Below are positions 48,620-57,790 of a stretch of 64,000 nucleotides of DNA, piece after piece. Each line of letters starts with the position of its first letter. The stretch's first letter is position 1. The stretch is from Phytomonospora sp040655735 (GTDB lineage Bacteria; Actinomycetota; Actinomycetes; Mycobacteriales; Micromonosporaceae), in contig NZ_JBFAKK010000004.1 in NCBI RefSeq assembly GCF_040655735.1, forward strand, positions 1-64,000, given 5' to 3'. Below the pieces are notes generated by a model, which did no database searches, had not been told where the DNA came from, and was given only the letters and a program-made list of their open reading frames with translations. The translations under genes were made by a program, and so were the position numbers.

Positions 48620-49009
48620 GTGCCGGCCACGAGAGAACGTCGGTTGTCACCGCTGAGACGGGCGATCGCACGCCTGTCGGCCGACGACTCGGAACTCGAC
48701 GCCCAGGAGCTCCAGCGAGAGTGCCTGCGCGCTTCGTGCAAGCCCATGGGCCTGATCGCCGCCGGCGAACAGGTCGCGGTCACCGGACGCCTCAAGTCCG
48801 TCACCTTCACCCCCTGCACCAACCTGCCGCTCCTCGAAGCCCTTCTGTACGACGGAAGCGACATGATCAGCCTCGTCTGGCTGGGCCGTCGCAGGATCGC
48901 CGGAATCGAACCCGGACGACTTCTCACGGCACGCGGACGGGTGGCTCTGCGGGAGGAACGTAAAGTTATCTACAACCCGCACTACACCCTGGCGGCGCCT
49001 ACGTCGTGA
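48620..49009 (+). CDS. OB-fold nucleic-acid-binding-domain protein
   Basis: A 129-residue protein. The core (V-A-V-T-G-R-L-K-S-V, then L-E-A-L-L-Y-D-G-S, I-S-L-V-W-L-G-R-R, L-T-A-R-G-R-V-A) has the five-strand pattern of an OB fold as in RecG/AsnRS anticodon-binding domains. Conserved in this neighbourhood in Actinobacteria. The GTG at 48620 has CAGGAGTC upstream. Confidence 0.9.
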   Translation: MPATRERRLSPLRRAIARLSADDSELDAQELQRECLRASCKPMGLIAAGEQVAVTGRLKSVTFTPCTNLPLLEALLYDGSDMISLVWLGRRRIAGIEPGRLLTARGRVALREERKVIYNPHYTLAAPTS

Positions 49010-49025
49010 CCGGATGAGGAGCAAC

Positions 49026-49676
49026 GTGACCGAAGAACAACGCGCGACCGCGAGCGAGCAGGCAGAGCAGCCCTTCGGCGAGCAACTGGCCGCCCAGCTC
49101 GGGGGAGTCCGCGGCCTGATCGAGGCCAGTGTGCCCGTCGGCGTGTTCGTCGTGGTCAACCTCATCTGGGACCTGCGCCCCGCGATCATCACGGCGGTCG
49201 CCTCGGCGCTGGCCATCGCCGCGTGGCGGCTGTTCCGCAAGGAGACGATCCGGCACGCCCTCAACGGCCTGTTCGGCATCGCCGTCGGCGCCTACCTCGC
49301 CTGGAAGAGCGGTGACGCCGAGGACTTCTACCTCCCCGGCATCCTCATCGGCCTCGTCTACGGCGTCGCCATGCTCATCTCGGTGGTGTTCCGCCAGCCG
49401 GCCATCGGCTGGGTCTGGTCGGTCGTCGCCGGCGGCGGCAAGGGCGAATGGCGCGCCAACCCGCGCCTGCTGCGCATCTTCACCTGGCTCACCGTCTTGT
49501 GGGGCGTGGTGTGGCTCGCCAAGAACATCGTCCGCTGGGCCCTCTACGCCATGGGCGCCGACACCCCCCTGGGCGTGGTCACCATCGCCGCGGGATACCC
49601 CGTGACGGGCGCGCTGGTCGCCATCACCATCTGGGCGGTGCGCAAGGACCTCTCGCTGAAGTCCAAGCCCGCCTAG
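49026..49676 (+). CDS. DUF3159 membrane protein
   Basis: A 216-residue protein with about six hydrophobic segments after a short acidic N-terminus. It has L-G-G-V-R-G-L-I-E-A-S-V-P and, near the end, G-Y-P-V-T-G-A-L-V-A-I-T, typical of the family. GAGGAGC lies just before the GTG at 49026; an ATG four codons earlier has no ribosome site. Its TAG stop overlaps the convergent TrkA stop in a CTAG. Confidence 0.9.
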   Translation: MTEEQRATASEQAEQPFGEQLAAQLGGVRGLIEASVPVGVFVVVNLIWDLRPAIITAVASALAIAAWRLFRKETIRHALNGLFGIAVGAYLAWKSGDAEDFYLPGILIGLVYGVAMLISVVFRQPAIGWVWSVVAGGGKGEWRANPRLLRIFTWLTVLWGVVWLAKNIVRWALYAMGADTPLGVVTIAAGYPVTGALVAITIWAVRKDLSLKSKPA

Positions 49677-50344
49677 GGCCTGCCCGGCGAGCCCAGCAGC
49701 ACGACCTTCAACGCCTCCTCGGCGTCCTCGGCGCACACGAACACCAGCTCGTCACCGGCCTCGATCGGGTCGTCGGGCGTGGGCGTGATGACCCGCCGCC
49801 CTCGCAGGATCGCCGTGAGCGCGCTGTCCGGCGGCATCGGGATCTCCCGCACCGGCCGGCCCACGTAGGGCGCGTCGTCGGGAAGCGTGATCTCCACGAG
49901 GTTGGCCTGCGACTGCCGGAAGGTCATCAGGCGCACGACCTCGCCGACAGACACCGCCTCCTCGACGAGCGCCGCCAGCAGCCGGGGCTTGCTCACCGAC
50001 ACGTCGACGCCCCACTGCTCGGTGAAAAGCCACTCGTTCTCGGCGCGGTTGACGCGCGCCACCACGCGGGGGACACCGAACTCGGTCTTCGCCAGCAGCG
50101 ACAGCACCAGGTTGGCCTTGTCATCACCGGTCGCGGCCACCACGACCTCGCAGTCGGCCAGCCGCGCCGCCTGGAGGCTCGACAGCTCGCACGCGTCGGC
50201 CAGCAGCCACTCCGCCTCCGGCACCCGCTCGGGCCGAAGCATCTTCGGGTTGCGCTCGATCAGCAGGATCCGGTGGCCGTTGTCGGCCAGTTCCGCGGCG
50301 ATGGACCGGCCGACGTTGCCCGCCCCCGCGATCGCCACCCGCAT
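49673..50344 (-). CDS. TrkA-family K+ uptake regulator (second of pair)
   Basis: A 223-residue TrkA protein: RCK N-domain with the dinucleotide motif G-A-G-N-V-G-R-S-I-A at residues 7-16 and D-A-C-E-L, followed by a TrkA_C domain (G-R-P-V-R-E-I-P-M-P, then I-E-A-G-D-E-L-V-F-V). AAGGAG precedes the ATG, and TGATG links it to the upstream trkA. The pair probably forms a regulator complex for a K+ transporter; the APC permease diverging from the pair is the likely partner. Confidence 0.93.
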   Translation of the reverse strand: MRVAIAGAGNVGRSIAAELADNGHRILLIERNPKMLRPERVPEAEWLLADACELSSLQAARLADCEVVVAATGDDKANLVLSLLAKTEFGVPRVVARVNRAENEWLFTEQWGVDVSVSKPRLLAALVEEAVSVGEVVRLMTFRQSQANLVEITLPDDAPYVGRPVREIPMPPDSALTAILRGRRVITPTPDDPIEAGDELVFVCAEDAEEALKVVLLGSPGRP

Positions 50345-51009
50345 CACTGTGCTCCTTCCGGCGCCGCGGCCGCCACGCGCCGCACGTTCCTGGCCAGGTC
50401 GTCGGTGACCAGCGCGAACAGCTGGTCCCCGTCCTGGATCACCATCGAAGGAGTCGGCAGGACGCCGAGCCCGAAGCGCACGACATAGGTCGTGCGCACC
50501 CCGGTCGCCGTCTCCAGGCGCTCCAAGGGCTGGCCGATCCAGTCGGCGTGGAGGAACAGCTCGATCATCGCCACCGAACTCGTCGAGTCGCGCCACACCT
50601 CGATGTCGGGGCCCGGGTCGAGGTGGCGCATCAGGCGGCTCGCGGCCCACCGGACCGTCGCCACCGTCGGGATGCCCAGCCGCTCGTAGACCGCCGCGCG
50701 CCCGGAGTCGTAGATGCGGGCCACGACGTTGCCGACGCCGTAGACCTCGCGCGCGACCCTGGCGGCGATGATGTTGGAGTTGTCGCCGGAGGAGACCGCG
50801 GCGAAGGCGTCGGCGCGGGAGATGCCGGCCTCGGTCAGCACCGTGCGGTCGAAACCGACCCCGGTGATCATCTGACCCTCGAAGTCGCGGTCGAGCCGCC
50901 GGAACGCCTCGGGGTTCTGGTCGATGACCGCGACCGAATGCCCGCGTTCGGTGAGCCCGCGAGCGAGGGTCGAACCGACCCGCCCGCAACCCATGATCAC
51001 CACATGCAC
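50344..51009 (-). CDS. TrkA-family K+ uptake regulator (first of pair)
   Basis: A 221-residue TrkA homologue with RCK motif G-C-G-R-V-G-S-T-L-A, S-S-G-D-N-S-N-I-I-A and a TrkA_C domain ending I-Q-D-G-D-Q-L-F-A-L-V. The two TrkA proteins are only moderately similar, suggesting a heteromeric assembly. The stop overlaps the next ATG by one base. Confidence 0.93.
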   Translation of the reverse strand: MHVVIMGCGRVGSTLARGLTERGHSVAVIDQNPEAFRRLDRDFEGQMITGVGFDRTVLTEAGISRADAFAAVSSGDNSNIIAARVAREVYGVGNVVARIYDSGRAAVYERLGIPTVATVRWAASRLMRHLDPGPDIEVWRDSTSSVAMIELFLHADWIGQPLERLETATGVRTTYVVRFGLGVLPTPSMVIQDGDQLFALVTDDLARNVRRVAAAAPEGAQ

Positions 51010-51163
51010 CCGTGTGTCTCCCGTTTGACGTGCGTGGACGCGCGCACGGCCCGTCCCTGTTCCTGACAGCCTGCCACGTGACCCATCGTGCCCGGTCGTT
51101 CACGTGGGAACGCGCCTGCGACGAGTTGCGGCCGGGCGGGCGCGCGCCGCCGTCACCGGTGGC

Positions 51164-51176
51164 TACTCTGTCGCAG
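51164..51176 (+). promoter_or_regulatory. -10 hexamer for leaderless permease transcript
   Basis: TACTCT (51164-51169) is six bases before the GTG at 51176. No Shine-Dalgarno sequence is present. Confidence 0.6.
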
Positions 51177-53143
51177 TGGCAAGTCCAACTTCGCTGGTGA
51201 AGCGTCTGCTCCTGGGCCGACCGTTTCGCTCAGACCGGCTCTCGCACGCCGTGCTACCCAAACGCGTCGCGCTTCCGGTGTTCGCCTCCGACGCGATGTC
51301 CTCGGTCGCCTACGCGCCCGAGCAGATCTTCCTCGCGCTGAGCATCGCCGGTGCCGGCGCCTACGTCTACAGCGGCTGGATCGGCCTGTTCATCTCCCTG
51401 GTCATGATCGCCGTGGTCGCCTCCTACCGGCAGAACGTCAACGCCTACCCCTCCGGCGGCGGTGACTACGAGGTCGCCACCGTCAACCACGGGCCCGCCT
51501 TCGGCCTGGTCGTGGCCAGCGCCCTGCTCGTCGACTACGTCCTCACCGTCGCCGTGTCGATCTCGGCGGCCGCCGCCAACATCGGCTCGGCCTGGAACCT
51601 CGTCGACGAGCACAAGGTCGCCTTCTCCCTGATCGCCATCGCCCTGCTCGCCGCGGTCAACCTGCGCGGCATCCGTGAGTCGGGCGTCGCCTTCGCCGTG
51701 CCGACCTACGCGTTCATCTTCGGCGTCGCGGCCATGATCGTCTACGGGCTGTTCCGCGTCTTCGTCCTCGGCGACGAACTGCGCGCCGAGAGCGCCGACT
51801 ACGGCCTCATCGCCGAGGAACCCGACCTGGCCGGCGCGACGCTGGTCTTCCTCCTGCTGCGGACCTTCGCCTCGGGCTGCGCCGCCCTCACCGGCGTCGA
51901 AGCCATCGCCAACGGTGTCCCGTCGTTCAAACCGCCCAAGGGAAAGAACGCGGCCACCACCCTGCTGCTCATGGGCGGCATCGCGGTGACCATGTTCATG
52001 GGCCTGGTCGCCCTGGCCAGGATCACCCAGGTCAAGATGGCCGAGAACCCCGCCGACCTCACCGGCACCCCCGACGGATTCATCCAGAAGACGCTCCTGG
52101 CGCAGCTGGCCGACACCGTCTTCGACCACTTCCCGATCGGTTTCGTCTACGTCACGGCCGTCACCGGGCTCATCCTCGTCCTGGCCGCCAACACCGCCTT
52201 CAACGGCTTCCCGGTCCTCGGCTCGATCCTCGCCCAGGACCGTTACCTGCCGCGCCAGCTGCACACCCGCGGCGACCGGCTCGCGTTCTCCAACGGCATC
52301 GTCATGCTCGCCCTGGCAGCAATGGTCCTCGTCGCCATCTACGACGCCGACGAGCACAAGCTCATCCAGCTCTACATCGTGGGCGTGTTCGTGTCCTTCG
52401 TGATGTCGCAGAGCGGCATGATCCGCCACTGGAACCGGCTGCTGCGCACCGAACGCGACACCAAGGCACGCCACCGCATGCGCCGCTCCCAGGCCATCAA
52501 CGCCTTCGGCCTGCTGATGACCGCGACCGTTCTGGTCATCGTCATCATCACGAAGTTCACCCACGGCGCGTGGCTGTCCATCGTGTTCATGGTGATGTTC
52601 TACCTGCTCATGCGGGCCATCCGGAAGCACTACGACAAGGTCTCCCACGAGCTCGTGCCGCCCGACGAGCGGCCGCCGCTGCCCTCGCGCAACCACGTCG
52701 TCGTCGTGGTCAGCAAGCTCCACCTGCCGACCCTGCGCGCCCTGTCCTACGCCCAGGCGACCCGTCCCGACAGCATCGTCGCGCTCACCGTGAACGTCGA
52801 CGACGCCGAGACCCGCGCGCTCCAGGCCGAGTGGGACCGCAGGCGCATCCCGGTGCCCCTGTCGGTCGTCGAGTCGCCCTACCGCGAGATCACCCGCCCG
52901 ATCATCGACCACATCAAGTCGCTGCGAAAGGCCTCGCCGAGAGACGTGGTGACGGTCTTCATTCCGGAGTACGTGGTGGGCCGCTGGTGGGAGCATCTCC
53001 TGCACAATCAGAGCGCCCTGCGCATCAAGAGCCGCCTGCTCTTCGAGCCGGGCGTGATGGTCACCAGCGTGCCCTGGCAGCTGGTGTCCAGCGAGAACCG
53101 TGATCCAGACCGCTTCGACGACAGGATGACCCCGCACCGATGA
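51176..53143 (+). CDS. APC-superfamily permease (probable cation/amino-acid transporter)
   Basis: A 655-residue protein with about twelve membrane segments in the first ~500 residues and a ~150-residue soluble C-terminal domain (V-V-V-V-V-S-K-L-H-L-P, then V-D-D-A-E-T). The N-terminus (L-P-V-F-A-S-D-A-M-S-S-V-A-Y-A) is typical of KimA/YdaO-like APC permeases that import potassium. The neighbouring divergent TrkA pair supports a K+ role; this is inference. The GTG at 51176 is preferred to 51104 because of its leaderless -10. Its stop overlaps the next gene (ATGA). Confidence 0.9.
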   Translation: MASPTSLVKRLLLGRPFRSDRLSHAVLPKRVALPVFASDAMSSVAYAPEQIFLALSIAGAGAYVYSGWIGLFISLVMIAVVASYRQNVNAYPSGGGDYEVATVNHGPAFGLVVASALLVDYVLTVAVSISAAAANIGSAWNLVDEHKVAFSLIAIALLAAVNLRGIRESGVAFAVPTYAFIFGVAAMIVYGLFRVFVLGDELRAESADYGLIAEEPDLAGATLVFLLLRTFASGCAALTGVEAIANGVPSFKPPKGKNAATTLLLMGGIAVTMFMGLVALARITQVKMAENPADLTGTPDGFIQKTLLAQLADTVFDHFPIGFVYVTAVTGLILVLAANTAFNGFPVLGSILAQDRYLPRQLHTRGDRLAFSNGIVMLALAAMVLVAIYDADEHKLIQLYIVGVFVSFVMSQSGMIRHWNRLLRTERDTKARHRMRRSQAINAFGLLMTATVLVIVIITKFTHGAWLSIVFMVMFYLLMRAIRKHYDKVSHELVPPDERPPLPSRNHVVVVVSKLHLPTLRALSYAQATRPDSIVALTVNVDDAETRALQAEWDRRRIPVPLSVVESPYREITRPIIDHIKSLRKASPRDVVTVFIPEYVVGRWWEHLLHNQSALRIKSRLLFEPGVMVTSVPWQLVSSENRDPDRFDDRMTPHR

Positions 53144-54348
53144 GCAACGACAGAGACCTCCTCACCGTCGAGGTCGGGGCGGTCGCCCACGGGGGGCACT
53201 GCGTCGCTCGCCACGACGGCCGTGTCATCTTCGTCCGGCACGCCCTCCCCGGCGAGACCGTCCGGGTCAAGATCACCGAGCGCAAGACCGGGTACCTCCG
53301 CGGCGACGCCGTCGAGATCCTCACCCCCGCTCCCGGACGGCGCGAGGCGCCCTGCCCCTACGCCCACCCCGGCGGCTGCGGCGGCTGCGACTTCCAGCAC
53401 GCCGACCCCAAGACCCAGCTCGACCTGAAGACGGCGGTGCTGCGCGAGCAGCTCGTGCGCCTCGGCGGGATGAGCGTCGAAGAGGTCGAGCAGTACGAGG
53501 TCGAGGCCCTGCCCGGCGGCGAGGCCGGCTGGCGCACCCGGATGCAGTACGCCGTCGACTCCACCGGCCGCGCAGGCCTGCGCGGCCACCGCTCGCACCA
53601 CGTCGTCCCCATCGACAGGTGCATGGTCGCCACCCCGCGCATCCAGGAAGCCGACGTCTTGGAGACCGACTGGAGCGGCTTCGGCTCCGTCGGCGTCGTC
53701 GACTCCGCCGCGCCCGAACTGTCCGTCCACGCCACCCGCGGGCGCCAGGAAGGGCACGGGCGCCGCGCGCACGCCGAGCAGATCAGCGGGCCGGCGCTGA
53801 TCGGCGAGAACGTCGGCGAGCGCCGCTTCGAGCTCATGTCGGAGGCCTTCTGGCAGGTCCACCGCCACTCCGCGAGGACCTTCACCCAGACCGTGATCGA
53901 ACTGCTGGACCCCCAACCCGCCGAGAGCGCGTGGGACCTCTACGGCGGGGCGGGGCTGTTCGCCGTCGCCCTCGCCGAAGCGGTCGGCGAGCACGGAGAC
54001 GTGACCCTCGTCGAGACCGACCGGCGGGGGAACGCCACCGGCAACCTCGCCGACCTGCCGCAAGCGCGCGCGGTTTACGGGGACGTGGCCGCGCTCGTCG
54101 ACGAGCTGCCGCAGCCTGACGTGATCGTGCTCGACCCGCCGAGGTCAGGTGCGGGGGAGCGGGTCATCACGGGGATGGTGGACGCGGTGCCGCGGGCGAT
54201 CGCGTATGTGGCGTGCGATCCGGCGGCGCTGGGGCGTGACGTGAAGACCTTCGCGAAGCTCGGCTGGGGGCTGCGGACGCTGCGGTCGTACGACGCGTTT
54301 CCGATGACGCACCACTTCGAGACGATTGCTTTGTTCGAGCGGGTGTAG
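53140..54348 (+). CDS. TRAM-domain 23S rRNA/tRNA uracil-C5 methyltransferase
   Basis: A 402-residue class I methyltransferase of the RlmD/TrmA family. The N-terminal TRAM domain is followed by an Fe-S-type cysteine cluster (A-P-C-P-Y, then G-G-C-G-G-C-D-F). The SAM domain has W-D-L-Y-G-G-A-G-L-F-A-V, the D-P-P-R-S-G motif and the catalytic V-A-C-D-P-A-A-L-G-R-D. It modifies a uracil in rRNA or tRNA. Four-base overlap with the permease gene; this pair is conserved in Actinobacteria. Confidence 0.94.
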   Translation: MSNDRDLLTVEVGAVAHGGHCVARHDGRVIFVRHALPGETVRVKITERKTGYLRGDAVEILTPAPGRREAPCPYAHPGGCGGCDFQHADPKTQLDLKTAVLREQLVRLGGMSVEEVEQYEVEALPGGEAGWRTRMQYAVDSTGRAGLRGHRSHHVVPIDRCMVATPRIQEADVLETDWSGFGSVGVVDSAAPELSVHATRGRQEGHGRRAHAEQISGPALIGENVGERRFELMSEAFWQVHRHSARTFTQTVIELLDPQPAESAWDLYGGAGLFAVALAEAVGEHGDVTLVETDRRGNATGNLADLPQARAVYGDVAALVDELPQPDVIVLDPPRSGAGERVITGMVDAVPRAIAYVACDPAALGRDVKTFAKLGWGLRTLRSYDAFPMTHHFETIALFERV

Positions 54349-54388
54349 GGAGCGGGAGGGGCTGGGTTCGGCCGTGGGCGGGGCTCAT

Positions 54389-54410
54389 GCGCCGGCTCGG
54401 CGGCGCTTTT
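54389..54410 (+). terminator. Terminator of the methyltransferase gene
   Basis: GCGCCG (54389-54394) and CGGCGC (54401-54406) are followed directly by TTTT. Confidence 0.65.
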
Positions 54411-54448
54411 CGCTTCGCCTTGATGGCTGCGAGATCCGCAATGCCATC

Positions 54449-55153
54449 TCACAGCCCATCCCTCCGAACCCTCTGGCCACCCGCCCCCTCACCCATCAGC
54501 CTCCCTGACTCCATGCGCGCGACGCGGTCGGCGAGCACGGCGAGCCGGTCGGCGTCGTGGCTGACGACGACCAGCGCGGTGCCGTGCTCGTCGGCGGCCG
54601 TCCGGAGGAGGCGGGTGATGCCGGCGGCGGTGGTGGTGTCGAGGCCGGCGGTGGGTTCGTCGGCGAAGACGACGCGGGGGCCGGCGATGAGGGCGCGGGC
54701 GATGGCGACGCGCTGGCATTGACCGCTCGACAGGACCGTCGGCCGGGCGTGTGGGTCGAGATGGGCGAGCCCGACGCGCGTGAGCCAGTCCTCGGCGGCG
54801 GCGCGGCGGGCTGCCTTGTCGCCGGTGGTGGGGATGAGAGGTTCGGCGACGGTGCGCCAGAGGGGCCAGCGTGGATCGAGGCTTCCGCGCGCGTCCTGGA
54901 ACACGGGCATCGCCCAGCCGGGCGGCGGCCTGCGCTCGGCGGGGCGGCCGTCGCGGAGGATTTCGCCGGCGTCGGGCCGTTCGACGCCCATGAGCAGGCG
55001 CAGCAGCGTCGACTTGCCGGACCCGGATCTGCCTTCGACGCCGAGGATCTCGCCGGGCGCGAGCGCGAGGTCCACATCGGACACCGCGTGCACGGTGAGG
55101 CGTCCTTTCCGGTATGTGCGCGACAGTCCGCGCGCCTCGACGACGAGGTTCAT
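54449..55153 (-). CDS. Opp/Nik-type ABC ATPase (second)
   Basis: A 234-residue ATPase: Walker A G-R-S-G-S-G-K-S-T, signature L-S-S-G-Q-C-Q-R-V (a variant of LSGGQ), Walker B V-V-F-A-D-E-P. It lacks the C-terminal oligopeptide-binding extension of full OppF proteins. It is the last gene of a five-gene operon; the start overlaps the upstream ATPase by four bases. Confidence 0.9.
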   Translation of the reverse strand: MNLVVEARGLSRTYRKGRLTVHAVSDVDLALAPGEILGVEGRSGSGKSTLLRLLMGVERPDAGEILRDGRPAERRPPPGWAMPVFQDARGSLDPRWPLWRTVAEPLIPTTGDKAARRAAAEDWLTRVGLAHLDPHARPTVLSSGQCQRVAIARALIAGPRVVFADEPTAGLDTTTAAGITRLLRTAADEHGTALVVVSHDADRLAVLADRVARMESGRLMGEGAGGQRVRRDGL

Positions 55154-56055
55154 CCGCTCACCACCGGGCAGGCCACGCCGTCGGCGAGGGCCGGATCGCT
55201 GTGGTGGCAGGCGTTGACGGCCAGCGGGCAGCGGGGGGCGAAGGCGCAGCCGACGATGTCCGCCCGCAGATCGGGTGGGGTGCCGGGCAGTTCGGTCGGC
55301 AGTCCGTGGCCGGGCCGGGGTGTGGCGGCGACCAGGGCGCGCGTGTAGGGGTGCCGGGGTGCGGTCAGTGCATCGCGCCCGACCTCGACGACGCGGCCGG
55401 CGTAAAGGACCGCGACCTGGTCGGCGACGGCGGCCACGTGGCGCAGGTCGTGGCTGACCAGCAGCAGGGCCCGGCTGTCGCGGCGGAGGACGCCGAGTGT
55501 GATGGCGGCAAGTTCGGCGTCGAGGGCGCTGGTCGGCTCGTCGGCGAGCGTGACGAGCGGGCCGTGGACCCCGGCTCCGGCGATCTGCGCGCGCTGGAGC
55601 ATCCCGCCCGACCACTGGTGCGGGTGCTGCCGCAGGCGCTCGGCGGGGCGGTCGATGCCGACGGCGCGGGCGCGTTCGGCCGGGGCGCCCGGTGGCGGGC
55701 GCAGTCGTCTGGCGCGCCACGCTTCCCGCAGACTGCGGCCCACGGTCCATAGTGGATCGGCGGCGGTGTGCGGGTCTTGGGCGACGTGACCGAGCAGGCC
55801 GCCGCGCAGGCGCCGCATGGCCGCACGGTCGGCGCCGACGGCCTCGACCCCGCCGACGATCGCCGAACCCGTGACCACGCTTGCCCTGGGCAGCAACGAG
55901 AGCAGCGCGCGCAGGAGCGTCGACTTGCCCGACCCGGATTCGCCGACGAGGGCGAGGCACGCGCCGTCGGCGAGCGCGAGGCTCACGCCGCGAAGCGCGC
56001 GCGTGCCGTCGGGGTAGGTGACGTGGAGGTCGTCGACGGTCAGAACCTCGGCCAC
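55150..56055 (-). CDS. Opp/Nik-type ABC ATPase (first)
   Basis: A 301-residue ATPase with Walker A G-E-S-G-S-G-K-S-T, signature W-S-G-G-M-L-Q-R-A, Walker B L-V-T-L-A-D-E-P and the C-terminal extension (G-C-A-F-A-P-R-C-P, then A-C-H) whose cysteines form the Fe-S-like site of OppD/DppD proteins. GTG start with GGGAGG upstream. It overlaps the permease gene by 16 bases. Confidence 0.92.
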   Translation of the reverse strand: MAEVLTVDDLHVTYPDGTRALRGVSLALADGACLALVGESGSGKSTLLRALLSLLPRASVVTGSAIVGGVEAVGADRAAMRRLRGGLLGHVAQDPHTAADPLWTVGRSLREAWRARRLRPPPGAPAERARAVGIDRPAERLRQHPHQWSGGMLQRAQIAGAGVHGPLVTLADEPTSALDAELAAITLGVLRRDSRALLLVSHDLRHVAAVADQVAVLYAGRVVEVGRDALTAPRHPYTRALVAATPRPGHGLPTELPGTPPDLRADIVGCAFAPRCPLAVNACHHSDPALADGVACPVVSG

Positions 56056-56855
56056 GCTCGCCTCCCCGGATCGACGCGCTCGCGGGCGCCGTCGGCGACC
56101 AGCGAGACCGCGGTGACGGCGAGGAAGATCGCCGTGGTCGGGACGATGATGAGCCAGGGGGCGGCGATCACGTCATGGCGGCTGTCGGCGAGCATCCGGC
56201 CCCATTCGGCGGTGGGCGGTGCCGCGCCCAGCCCGAGGAACGACAGGGCCGCCAGGGACAGGATGAGCTGTCCGACGCCGAGGGTGGCGACCACGACGAC
56301 GCGCGCGGCGGCCCCAGGGAGCACGTGGGCGCACATGGCGCGGACCGGGCCGATGCCCGCCATGCGCGCGGCGATCACGTCGGGGCGCTCGCGGGCGGCG
56401 TGGACGTAGGTGTGCGCGAGCCGCGCGGTCGGCGCCCACGCCGTGGCCGACATGGCCAGCACGAGCTGCCAGAGTCCCGGCCCGAGGGCGCCGGCGATCG
56501 CCAGGGCCACCACGGTCTGGGGCAGTGCGAGCGCGAGATCCACCACGCGGGCGACGACCTGTTCCCCGAGGCGTCCGGCGAGGGCGCCGAGGGTTCCGGC
56601 GAACAGTCCGACGGCGACCGAGACGAGCCAGACCGCGCCGACCGAGCCGAGGGTCGTGCGCGCGCCGGCGGCGAGGCGGGCGGCGAGGTCGCGGCCGAGC
56701 TGGTCGGTGCCGAGAGGGTGGGCGGCGCCGGGCGCGGTGAGTTCGGCGGTGTAGTCGACTCGGTCGGGGTCGGGCAGGGCCAGCGGTGCGGCCACGGCGA
56801 GAACGGCGAGCGCCACCAGCAGCCACGCTCCTATGTGGAGGGAACGGGGGATCAC
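56040..56855 (-). CDS. Opp/Nik-type ABC permease (OppC-like)
   Basis: A 271-residue membrane protein with about six hydrophobic segments. It has H-P-L-G-T-D-Q-L-G-R-D-L near residue 46, diagnostic of OppC/NikC, and L-S-F-L-G-L-G near the C-terminus. The GTG overlaps the upstream permease stop (GTGA). Confidence 0.93.
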   Translation of the reverse strand: MIPRSLHIGAWLLVALAVLAVAAPLALPDPDRVDYTAELTAPGAAHPLGTDQLGRDLAARLAAGARTTLGSVGAVWLVSVAVGLFAGTLGALAGRLGEQVVARVVDLALALPQTVVALAIAGALGPGLWQLVLAMSATAWAPTARLAHTYVHAARERPDVIAARMAGIGPVRAMCAHVLPGAAARVVVVATLGVGQLILSLAALSFLGLGAAPPTAEWGRMLADSRHDVIAAPWLIIVPTTAIFLAVTAVSLVADGARERVDPGRRAWPRF

Positions 56856-57790
56856 CGGGTCCGGCTCCGCAGGCGCGGGTCGACGGCCGCGGCGAGGAGC
56901 CGGGCCGCCAGGTCGGCGGCGAGGTAGGCGATGACTCCGAGCAGCACGATCGCCTGGACGACGGGCAGGTCTCCGGCGTCGATGGAGGTGATGAGAAGCC
57001 TGCCCACGCCCGGCCAGGTGAAGAGGGTCTCGATGACGGCGGCGCCGGCGAGGAGGCCGCCGGTGCTCATCGCCGCGACGGTGAGGAAGGGCGCGGCGGT
57101 GTGCGGGAACCCGTGCAGGAGCAGCAGTCTGAGCCTTCCGGACCCGCGTGCTCGCGCGGTGTCGGCGTGGGGCGCGTCGAGGGCGTCGCGCAGGCCGCCG
57201 CGCAGGACGCGCGCCCACTCGGCGCCGATGCCGACGGCAAGGGGGATCGCCGGGAGGAGAGCCCCCGACCAGCTCCCGTCGGCGACGACGCGGCCGATCC
57301 CGGCGCCGACCACGACGAACTCCAGCAGCACCACGCCGAGGGCGAAGGACGGTACCGCCGAGCCGCCGAAGACGAGTCCCCGTGCGGCCAGATCGGTGCC
57401 GCCGCCCGGATTCCCGACGCCGGGCACCGCCAGGGCCACGGCCAGGACGACGGCGAAGAGGAGCGCGACGAGGGTCAGCCGGATTGTCGGGGGAAGCCGT
57501 TCGGCGAGCTCGGCGGCGACGGGATCGCCGGTGCGCCAGGAGATCCCGAAGTCGCCGTGGGCCGCGGCGGTCAGCCAGCGGCCGTACTGCACCAGGTAGC
57601 CGTCGTCGAGGCCGAGCGCGTGCCGGGTGGCGTCGACCTCGGCGGGGGTCGGGGCCGGATCGCCCTGGGAGAGCAGGATCTGGCGTGCGGGATCGACGGG
57701 CGCCAGCAGCATCAGCGCCCACACCAGGGCGCCGGCGGCGAGCAGGATCGCGACCGTGGTCGCCAGACCGCGCAGGACCAGCCGGGTCAT
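56852..57790 (-). CDS. Opp/Nik-type ABC permease (OppB-like)
   Basis: A 312-residue membrane protein. The N-terminal segment, the extracytoplasmic loop with A-L-G-L-D-D-G-Y-L-V-Q-Y, and the E-T-L-F-T-W-P-G-V-G-R-L loop are typical of OppB/NikB. The start overlaps the solute-binding gene by four bases (ATGA). Confidence 0.93.
   Translation of the reverse strand: MTRLVLRGLATTVAILLAAGALVWALMLLAPVDPARQILLSQGDPAPTPAEVDATRHALGLDDGYLVQYGRWLTAAAHGDFGISWRTGDPVAAELAERLPPTIRLTLVALLFAVVLAVALAVPGVGNPGGGTDLAARGLVFGGSAVPSFALGVVLLEFVVVGAGIGRVVADGSWSGALLPAIPLAVGIGAEWARVLRGGLRDALDAPHADTARARGSGRLRLLLLHGFPHTAAPFLTVAAMSTGGLLAGAAVIETLFTWPGVGRLLITSIDAGDLPVVQAIVLLGVIAYLAADLAARLLAAAVDPRLRSRTR

Noticed and set aside
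51254..53137. 627-codon open frame antisense to the APC permease
   Set aside because: Repetitive Asp/Glu/His/Gln-rich translation with no domain; the permease strand has clear membrane segments.
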